Of a DNA stretch of 64,000 nt, positions 58,419 through 64,000 are shown piece after piece. The stretch covers positions 199,679 through 263,678 of the forward strand of contig JAIOIE010000021.1 of the NCBI GenBank assembly GCA_019912665.1, in the 5' to 3' direction. This DNA is from Deltaproteobacteria bacterium (lineage in GTDB: Bacteria; Desulfobacterota; GWC2-55-46). The notes under the pieces are model-generated. The model saw only the letters and a list, made by a program, of their open reading frames with translations. It searched no databases and was not told where the DNA came from. The first letter of the stretch is position 1; each line of letters opens with the position of its first letter. A program made the translations under genes and the position numbers.

Positions 58419-59542
58419 GCTTCGTCTCTCTGAAGATGCTCCTGTGGATAGCCGCGACGGTCGCCGCCTACTGGGCCGCACCCAGGCATTGGCGGCCATA
58501 CGCGGTATCTGTTTCTGCGGCGGTCCTCCTCGCCTTCGTATCGCCCCTTTCTCTGGGCGTGCTCGCTTTTTTCACCGCACTAGGTATTCTTCCGCTTAGC
58601 CGCGGCAGGCACTGGATAGCAGGGGCGCTTACCGCATTCGGCTCGATAACAGCAGTTTTCATCTGGTTCAGGACAGGCGCCGGGCTGGGCGGGCCGCTTG
58701 TGCCCCTTGGCTTCGGCTTCTACACGCTCAGGGCGCTCCATTACGTGCTGGACGGCATAAAAGGCACGCTTCCGCCGCACACGTTCCGCGAGTTCGTAAA
58801 TTACATGTTCTTCCTGCCCGTGCTCGTAGCCGGCCCCATAAACAGGTTCCAGGAATTCCACAGGAATCTCTCGCGATACAGATTCGATCCGGCTCTTTTC
58901 TCAAACGGTTGCGAGAGGATACTGTACGGGTTCGTGAAAGTGGTCTTTCTTGCCAATTATGAGGTCTCGAACCTGCTCGCAGGGCGGATTGAAAAGATCG
59001 GCGAATCGCACGCGGTCCTTGCCGACTACCTCGAGTGCCTGAGGTACGGCCTTAATCTGTATTTCCAGTTCTCCGGGTATTCGGATATCGCCATTGGCTT
59101 CTCCATGCTACTCGGCTTCAAGATTGCCGAGAACTTCAACTACCCGTTCCTGGCAAAGAACATAAACGATTTCTGGAGAAGGTGGCACATATCGCTCTCG
59201 AGCTGGTGCAGGGACTACGTCTACATGTTTACCCTGTCGATAGGTCGGCGTCCGTGGGCGGCGGTGATCGTCTCAATGCTCGTTTTGGGGATCTGGCACG
59301 AGGTCTCGTTAAGGTATGTCGCATGGGGCGTCTATCACGGCGCGGGCATAGCCGTGTGGCAGGGTTTTCAGAGGTTCAAGGCGGGCCTGCCATTCGCCTT
59401 GCCGGTCAGCAAGCCCGTTGCCGATTGGGTTTCGTGGTTTTTTACGATGAACTTCGTGATACTCGGTTTCGCGATAACAAAGGAGCCGGACCTGCCTTCA
59501 GGACTCGCTGTCATCGGCAGGATACTCTTTTTCCGGGTATAG
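58415..59542 (+). CDS. MBOAT-family membrane O-acyltransferase (DltB/AlgI-like)
   Basis: A 375-residue polytopic protein of the MBOAT family with about nine to ten helices. FLPVLVAGPINRFQEFHRNL, LYFQFSGYSDIAIGFSMLLG and NDFWRRWHISLSSWCRDYVY (252-270, His 258) are hallmark segments. The catalytic His is 295 in VLGIWHEVSLRYVAWGVYHG, with a second conserved His at 308. Such proteins take an acyl group from the cytoplasmic carrier and pass it across the membrane to an extracellular acceptor. It is shorter than AlgI (about 520) and close to DltB (about 400). It overlaps the SGNH-like gene as ATGA and is followed by a microprotein 4 bases later. Confidence 0.92.
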   Translation: MSFVSLKMLLWIAATVAAYWAAPRHWRPYAVSVSAAVLLAFVSPLSLGVLAFFTALGILPLSRGRHWIAGALTAFGSITAVFIWFRTGAGLGGPLVPLGFGFYTLRALHYVLDGIKGTLPPHTFREFVNYMFFLPVLVAGPINRFQEFHRNLSRYRFDPALFSNGCERILYGFVKVVFLANYEVSNLLAGRIEKIGESHAVLADYLECLRYGLNLYFQFSGYSDIAIGFSMLLGFKIAENFNYPFLAKNINDFWRRWHISLSSWCRDYVYMFTLSIGRRPWAAVIVSMLVLGIWHEVSLRYVAWGVYHGAGIAVWQGFQRFKAGLPFALPVSKPVADWVSWFFTMNFVILGFAITKEPDLPSGLAVIGRILFFRV

Positions 59543-59546
59543 ACGC

Positions 59547-59684
59547 GTGTACGCATTTTTAAGGACATACCTGCCGAAAGGCGTGGCCGACGTCCTCATC
59601 ATACTCTGGTATCTCCTCCTCATTTTCATGGCTGTCGTCTATTCGACCGTTGAGACCGAGGGATTCAGGTACCTGAACGTCTGA
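59547..59684 (+). CDS. DltX-like membrane microprotein (45 residues)
   Basis: A 45-codon gene starting GTG 59547, 4 bases after the MBOAT stop. Residues 13-32 are one hydrophobic helix (DVLIILWYLLLIFMAVVY) after a basic start (RTYLPKG), so the N-terminus should face the cytoplasm. The C-terminus ends EGFRYLNV: an F-x-Y core with three residues after the Tyr. From memory, DltX proteins of the dlt operon are also about 50 residues, one helix, and end F-I-Y-N-E-F-like, with that Tyr proposed to carry the acyl group between DltB and DltD. The match in size, position and C-terminal spacing supports a DltX-type role. The ribosome-binding site is weak; coupling to the MBOAT gene would explain translation. 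Confidence 0.7.
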   Translation: MYAFLRTYLPKGVADVLIILWYLLLIFMAVVYSTVETEGFRYLNV

Positions 59685-59717
59685 CGCGTAGGACGGGATT
59701 CTCGTAAACCGGGAAGT

Positions 59718-60287
59718 CTAGCCCTTCTTGCAGCAGCCTTTTATTGCTTCCAGTTCCTTTATGATTTCATTGCTTGGGAAGATGAAGGCGAAGTATTTCT
59801 CGTATAAGCGGGGGTATCTGTTCACAATCCATTCCAGCCCCAGGCACCTGTGCATATTGATATTGAAAGCGCCTCTCCTATATATATCGCTGAAGACGAG
59901 TTTGCTTATTTTCTCTTCGAAAAGGGCTTCCGTATAGATATCTTGCGCAAGCCTTTTTCCCATGATGAAGTAATCAAATGAGCGGACAGAGAAATGGTGC
60001 TTATGGGTCGGGTCGGTGTATGAATTATCGCAGGAAAAATGAGGGGTTATAATGCTAAGGGTCCCCGAAGGCTTAAGTATTCTGTGTAGCTCCCTCATGA
60101 CCCGAGGTATGTCATCGAGGTGCTCGAGAATATGCCTGCAAACTATCCCGTCAAACTCCGAATCATCGAACGGATAAGGAAACCTGTTGAGGTCGTGTAT
60201 GATATCCGCCTCGCTTGAAGTGCTCGCGTCTATGCCGGTGCTTCCCGGCAGCTTTCTTCTGCCGCAGCCAAGGTCGAGTATTCTCAT
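59718..60287 (-). CDS. Class I SAM-dependent methyltransferase (type 11)
   Basis: A 189-residue small methyltransferase on the opposite strand, convergent with the Dlt-like operon (33-base gap). RILDLGCGRRKLPGSTGIDAST is SAM motif I with the acidic residue of motif II, FDDSEFDGIVCRHILEHLDD is the D-x-I-x-x-x-x-x-L-E-H block, and ILKPSGTLSIITPHFSC the next strand. Its lower G+C and the absence of functional neighbours suggest it is an independent, perhaps acquired, gene. The start is an ATG with a reading that begins directly at motif I, so a longer N-terminus is not possible in frame beyond the A+T-rich upstream region. Confidence 0.82.
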   Translation of the reverse strand: MRILDLGCGRRKLPGSTGIDASTSSEADIIHDLNRFPYPFDDSEFDGIVCRHILEHLDDIPRVMRELHRILKPSGTLSIITPHFSCDNSYTDPTHKHHFSVRSFDYFIMGKRLAQDIYTEALFEEKISKLVFSDIYRRGAFNINMHRCLGLEWIVNRYPRLYEKYFAFIFPSNEIIKELEAIKGCCKKG

Positions 60288-60594
60288 ATTTTGAGAGAGA
60301 GGTGTCGTTTCGAAAGTATATCCGTCAATCCCGATTTTTCAAGCCCTCTCCCAAGAAATTCACATTTGTAATACAGGCCTATTTATCCCAACCTCTCGTA
60401 AATTCGCAATCTTTTTAAAGAAATCTAATGAAAATATTTTCGAATAAATTTAGGTATTGACGATTTTCAGCGGAACGAGTAGTATTAGCCTTCAAAATAT
60501 AAAATAATTGTTTATCTATTTGCCTGATTCCTGGCATTAGAAAACAATCGATTAATATAGCTTGGATTAAATTTATTGGCAGGAGGAAAAAACG
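60288..60594. other. Divergent A+T-rich intergenic region
   Basis: About 307 bases between two divergent genes. It is A+T-rich and holds the candidate plus-strand promoter at 60457-60485. A strong ribosome-binding site (AGGAGG at about 60582) precedes the secreted stalk protein gene. No gene is seen. Confidence 0.6.
60457..60485 (+). promoter_or_regulatory. Possible promoter of the secreted stalk protein gene
   Basis: TTGACG (60457-60462) and TAGTAT (60480-60485) are separated by 17 bases. The leader would be about 100 bases long. Confidence 0.45.
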
Positions 60595-62262
60595 ATGTCG
60601 GCAGCAAGCAGGTTATACTGCGGATTAGCCCTATTATTTGGATTATTCATCACCTTCGGAGCTGTCCAGTCCCATGCCGCAGTCCCGCAGATGATCACCT
60701 ATGAAGGCCGCCTTTCAAAATCAGGCGGAGGCCTTGTGGACGGAAGATTCGATATCAGCGTATCAATTTACAATCATAGATATGAGGGCAGGCCCCTCTG
60801 GACGGAAACACACAGGGCAGTTCCGGTCAGAAGCGGCCTTTTTACAATAGTGCTTGGAAGCGTAGCGACTTTGGACCTGCCGTTTAATGAGCCGTACTAT
60901 CTTGGCATAGCCGTTGGGACCGACACCGAGATGGTACCCCGGATACCCCTCACAAGCGTTGGCTATTCAATGGGCGCGGCAAGGGCGGATAACGCCGACT
61001 CCGCGACGAATGCCGGGAGCGCGCTGAACGCGGATTACGCACGTAATGCTGAGATGGCGAAGAACGCTGAAAATGCAAAAAACGCTGAAAATGCGCTGAG
61101 GGCGGATAACGCACTTAATGCTGAAACGGCCAGGAACGCTGACAATGCGCTGAATGCGGATAACGCCCGTTATGCTGACATCGCGAGGAGCGCAGCCAGC
61201 GCCGATACCGTGGCCGACGGCTCGATAACGCTTTTGAGCTTCTCTGCAACGATGTGCAATCAGGGCGAGGTCATAATGAAAACCTCTGCAGGATGGGGAT
61301 GCGGCATCGGGGCTGGACCGGAAGGGCCACAAGGACCGGAGGGGCCTGCCGGACAGGAAGGGCCTGTTGGCCCTGAAGGACCTGCCGGGCCTGAGGGACC
61401 TGAGGGGCCGCAGGGAGTCGGTTTCGGCGCGATACAGGACTTCGCATTGGTGGCTGCAAGCATAGGGAGCATGACCTCGGGCCAGGGCATCTTCCTCGGG
61501 CCTGATGGACTTAACGCCGCGATACAGAATATAGGGCTAAACTGGTGCCTCACCCCCGGCACGCGCTGCCTTATAAAGGTAATGCCAGGCGCTTTCAATG
61601 CCCCGGCCTATGTCGATAAAAATGTCGACATTGAGGGTTCCGGCGAGGATGTGACGCTCCTGAACGGGTCCCTTACGGTTCCGCCGGGCTATGACGTGAG
61701 AATAAACCGCATGTCGATTTTCTATACCTCCATTTCCAATTCAGGCACGCTGGAGCTATCACATCTCAAGACCATACCGTCAGACGGTTCACTTATAAGA
61801 AACTTCTCGGGAGCGTCGATGTCGCTTTCCTTTGTCACGCTCCCCGGAAGAGATGTGTCTTCGTTAATCTACAACACTGGGAAGCTTGCCATCAAGCATA
61901 GCCTCATCGAAGGTCCCGCCCTTGATACTTTCGATCTGTTTATAGGGGACAGTATCCTCAGAGGACCCGGCCTGAGAATATCCGGAGGGGAGTCGAAGAT
62001 CGAAAGCTCGGAGATAGAAGGATACGGTTCAGGACCAGCAATCCATAACGACAGGAGCGTATTACGCATTAAAAACTCAGCGTTGATTAGCAATGGCGCA
62101 GCTGCGCTTTCATGCATCACCAGTTCCTACAATTTTGTGAGCGGAACCATGATTGCAGGAGGATCGGCAGGCGGCGACGCATACAATACGAAATGCGTCG
62201 GCTCATTCGATGAAAACTACGCGCCGCTGGCCGCCGATTGCACCGTAACGCCAACGCCCTGA
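60595..62262 (+). CDS. Secreted protein with alanine-hexad stalk, collagen-like segment and beta-helix-like end
   Basis: A 555-residue exported protein. The signal peptide covers about 1-28 ([21 protein letters not shown]). Residues 30-125 match a domain common in secreted proteins of deltaproteobacteria and planctomycetes ([42 protein letters not shown]). Residues 129-205 are degenerate six-residue units of the type A-D/E-N-A-x-N with Ala every third position. Residues 241-275 contain eleven collagen-like G-x-y triplets ([17 protein letters not shown]). Residues 290-555 look like a parallel beta-helix (repeated short strands such as [17 protein letters not shown]). A fibrous, probably trimeric surface or tail-fibre-like protein is suggested. 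AGGAGG precedes the ATG. Confidence 0.85.
   Translation: MSAASRLYCGLALLFGLFITFGAVQSHAAVPQMITYEGRLSKSGGGLVDGRFDISVSIYNHRYEGRPLWTETHRAVPVRSGLFTIVLGSVATLDLPFNEPYYLGIAVGTDTEMVPRIPLTSVGYSMGAARADNADSATNAGSALNADYARNAEMAKNAENAKNAENALRADNALNAETARNADNALNADNARYADIARSAASADTVADGSITLLSFSATMCNQGEVIMKTSAGWGCGIGAGPEGPQGPEGPAGQEGPVGPEGPAGPEGPEGPQGVGFGAIQDFALVAASIGSMTSGQGIFLGPDGLNAAIQNIGLNWCLTPGTRCLIKVMPGAFNAPAYVDKNVDIEGSGEDVTLLNGSLTVPPGYDVRINRMSIFYTSISNSGTLELSHLKTIPSDGSLIRNFSGASMSLSFVTLPGRDVSSLIYNTGKLAIKHSLIEGPALDTFDLFIGDSILRGPGLRISGGESKIESSEIEGYGSGPAIHNDRSVLRIKNSALISNGAAALSCITSSYNFVSGTMIAGGSAGGDAYNTKCVGSFDENYAPLAADCTVTPTP
60979..61419 (+). repeat. Degenerate 18-base repeats followed by 9-base collagen triplet repeats
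   Basis: At 60979-61209 the DNA runs in diverged 18-base units coding A-D/E-N-A-x-N. At 61315-61419 it runs in GGxCCx-rich 9-base units coding the collagen-like triplets. Both lie inside the stalk protein gene. Confidence 0.8.
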
Positions 62263-62294
62263 GCGGCTTAATCGCACGAAAGGGAACCTAGAAT

Positions 62295-63119
62295 ATGAGA
62301 ACCCGTTTAAAGATATTCTGTCTCGCGGCTTTTTTATGCGTTTTCGCTGATATGCCCGCGAACGCGGCGTCGTCGAGCGAGAACTTCGTACTTGAAAAGG
62401 GCGAAGTTACCGGAGGCGGCGGAAGCTCGTCTTCCGATACCTTCTCAACTACGACCGTCCTCGGCCAGACATTCCCGTCGGGCAGCATGGAAAGCCCAGA
62501 GTTCAAAATGGATTTCGGCCTCATGATGGATACGGTCCCTCCCGTGCTGACATGCCCGGCCGATTTAAGCGTGCTCTTGAATACCCCTGCTTCCGACCCG
62601 GCTGTGGCAGGGTTCCTTTCCGGAGCGGTAGCTACGGATGATATCGACGCAAGCGTTCCTGTCGCGCACAGCGCTGTTCCTGACGTATTAAGTCCGGTTG
62701 GCACGACGACGGTCTCATTCACCGCAACCGATGCCGCGGGCAATTCCTCATCATGCTCGGCGGGAATCAAGGTCGTTTACGCGTTCGGCGGGTTTTTGCC
62801 TCCGATTGACCAGGACAGGCCTTTCAAGCTCGGCAATACCATACCTGTGAAATTCCGGCTCATGGAAGCGCATGGAGACATGACCTCCACCGCTAGCGCC
62901 GCCATTTCCCTCCAGAAATATTCTGAAACCGGTCCGGTCGACGACCCGCTAGACGGTACAGAGGCAGGCGCTGATAACGGTAATATGTTCAGGTACGACG
63001 AAGACGATGGGCAATACGTTTTCAACCTTGGCACCAGGGGGCTTACGCAGGGCTCTTGGCAGGTCAGCGTAAGCCTCGACGACGGCACAACCCATGCCGT
63101 CGTCATATTTATCAAATAA
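62295..63119 (+). CDS. Secreted HYR-domain protein
   Basis: A 274-residue exported protein. Signal peptide about 1-24 (LKIFCLAAFLCVFADMPANA). Residues 40-80 hold a low-complexity Gly/Ser stretch (TGGGGSSSSDTFSTTTVLG). Residues about 80-160 match an HYR (hyalin-repeat) beta-sandwich, with PPVLTCPADLSVLLNTPASD and SPVGTTTVSFTATDAAGNSSSC. The C-terminal domain, GFLPPIDQDRPFKLGNTIPVKFRL onward, is a separate domain often found at the end of such extracellular proteins, given here only as a resemblance. The gene follows the stalk protein by 33 bases and may be co-transcribed; a terminator follows. Confidence 0.82.
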   Translation: MRTRLKIFCLAAFLCVFADMPANAASSSENFVLEKGEVTGGGGSSSSDTFSTTTVLGQTFPSGSMESPEFKMDFGLMMDTVPPVLTCPADLSVLLNTPASDPAVAGFLSGAVATDDIDASVPVAHSAVPDVLSPVGTTTVSFTATDAAGNSSSCSAGIKVVYAFGGFLPPIDQDRPFKLGNTIPVKFRLMEAHGDMTSTASAAISLQKYSETGPVDDPLDGTEAGADNGNMFRYDEDDGQYVFNLGTRGLTQGSWQVSVSLDDGTTHAVVIFIK

Positions 63120-63151
63120 CTTATCAAAAAAAACCGCTATCGTTACTTTGA

Positions 63152-63179
63152 GAAAGGGGCTTTAAGCCCCTTTCTTTTT
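63152..63179 (+). terminator. Rho-independent terminator
   Basis: GAAAGGGGCTT (63152-63162) pairs with AAGCCCCTTTC (63164-63174), followed by TTTTT. It ends the stalk/HYR transcription unit. Confidence 0.85.
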
Positions 63180-63381
63180 ACGGTAACCGCTTTTGCGCGC
63201 TTCCGCCAAATGACCCGGCTTTCCCACCAGATATATTCCGCCGATTTGTGCATGGAATTCATGAAGAGGGTAATAAAAGAACCCTCCTCTCCATTCAGCC
63301 TCAAGCCCTTTCCTAAGCGCCCCGAAACCGCGCCATCCTTCTCTGCTATACTCAGATTTATAATAATAAAAGGGGGGCACC

Positions 63382-64000
63382 ATGAAAAAAACATGGCTTG
63401 CAGCCGTCTTTTTCATTGCCGGTCTTTCCTCGAATGCGTACGCGACCCAATATGAGTTCACTACCATAGAGGTGCCGGGCGCCTTATGGACGAGCGCAAA
63501 CGGAATCAACAACTTCGGGCATATCGTAGGCACATACTCGGACGGGACCGGCTCGCATGGTTTCCTGTACGACGGCACCGGATACCTCACCATAGATTAT
63601 CCGGGGAGCGGAGGCAATACCGGCATAAAGGACATAAACGATTCCGGCAAGATGGTCGGCGAGTACAATGACGGCTATAAATATCAGGACTTCATCCTTA
63701 ACGGCAGGGACTTCTCGACCTATTCGTTCCCGGGAAACACCGAAACCTCGATAAACGGGCTTAACGACGCGGGCATTGCCGCCGGAGGCTATTACGACTG
63801 GCCGACGAACAGCTCAAACGGGGTATTGTATGAAAAGAGCGCCAAGGTTTTTCCAAACACCACGATATTTTCAGACGTAAACGATTCCGGGCAGATGGTG
63901 GGCTACGACCCGGATTTCTGGATCTCCTATGTATATGACGGCAAGGACCTGAGCCAGATAGTCTTCGGCGATTCGCCTTACGGCCTGGACATCTGGGCGC
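63382..64000 (+). CDS. HAF-repeat secreted protein (partial)
   Basis: The first 206 codons of an exported protein cut by the right edge. Signal peptide about 1-22 (KKTWLAAVFFIAGLSSNAYA). The mature part is built of HAF-type repeats with the pattern I/L-N-D/N-x-G-x-x-V/A-G: ANGINNFGHIVGTYSDG, IKDINDSGKMVGEYNDG, INGLNDAGIAAGGYYD and FSDVNDSGQMVGYDPD, spaced about 45-50 residues. These extracellular repeats are of unknown function and are common in deltaproteobacteria. A GGGGGG run lies before the ATG at 63382. Sequence beyond 64000 is needed for the C-terminus. Confidence 0.85.
   Translation, partial: MKKTWLAAVFFIAGLSSNAYATQYEFTTIEVPGALWTSANGINNFGHIVGTYSDGTGSHGFLYDGTGYLTIDYPGSGGNTGIKDINDSGKMVGEYNDGYKYQDFILNGRDFSTYSFPGNTETSINGLNDAGIAAGGYYDWPTNSSNGVLYEKSAKVFPNTTIFSDVNDSGQMVGYDPDFWISYVYDGKDLSQIVFGDSPYGLDIWA

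Noticed and set aside
60595-64000. PEP-CTERM/exosortase or other sorting tags on the secreted proteins
   Set aside because: The two complete proteins end without a PEP motif, hydrophobic segment and basic tail. The third is cut by the window.
1-64000. CRISPR arrays, rRNA genes, complete insertion sequences or phage structural genes
   Set aside because: I looked for these across the window and found none.

Overview
This 64 kb window comes from a G+C-rich bacterial chromosome. Codon use is marked by frequent AGG (Arg) and ATA (Ile). Lipopolysaccharide-type genes, a heptosyltransferase-like enzyme, a Wza-like exporter and many secreted proteins point to a Gram-negative; a deltaproteobacterial, Nitrospirota or similar lineage is my guess, held weakly because no phylogenetic marker is present.

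Bases 1-46506 are one unbroken run of about 41 minus-strand genes, most overlapping or abutting. It reads from a strong promoter at about 46840 down past base 1. This is a Wzx/Wzy-type surface glycan locus. Reading 5' to 3' it has: an SLBB polysaccharide export protein; a full legionaminic-acid-type nonulosonate pathway (LegB, LegC, LegH, LegI, LegG, PtmE, SDR, Gfo/Idh/MocA oxidoreductase, LegF); decoration enzymes (PIG-L deacetylase, formyltransferase-like protein, amidotransferase with HisH/HisF paralogues); two more CMP-sugar synthetase homologues; a sulfotransferase-like protein, the flippase, methyltransferases and two large GT-B-like proteins. A second internal promoter (about 20640) leads an odd module: HpaI aldolase, hydroxyacid dehydrogenase, HAD phosphatase, NDP-sugar epimerase and a radical SAM enzyme. 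Then come CDP-glucose genes (RfbF, RfbG, epimerase-like cupin), two aminotransferases, glycosyltransferases, a polysaccharide deacetylase, the polymerase, and two more cobalamin-type radical SAM proteins.

Bases 47000-49500 hold ordinary genes: a small cupin, a YgiQ-family radical SAM protein and tRNA-Phe. The 3' half of that tRNA and its terminator are repeated 3.5 kb downstream. The two copies bracket an A+T-richer islet whose only gene encodes a lipoprotein with two FN3 domains and seven near-identical RCC1 repeats.

Bases 53213-59684 are the most interesting part: a compact plus-strand operon of radical SAM/SPASM protein, AMP-dependent ligase, AMP-dependent ligase fused to an acyl carrier protein, SGNH-like membrane protein, MBOAT acyltransferase, and a 45-codon membrane microprotein. 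The parts correspond to DltA, DltC, DltD, DltB and DltX of teichoic acid D-alanylation, but are arranged and fused differently and joined to a radical SAM enzyme. I propose a Dlt-like extracellular acylation system with an unknown, possibly radical-SAM-made, acyl group.

The right end (59718-64000) carries a lone methyltransferase and three genes for secreted proteins: an alanine-hexad/collagen-like stalk protein, an HYR-domain protein and a truncated HAF-repeat protein.
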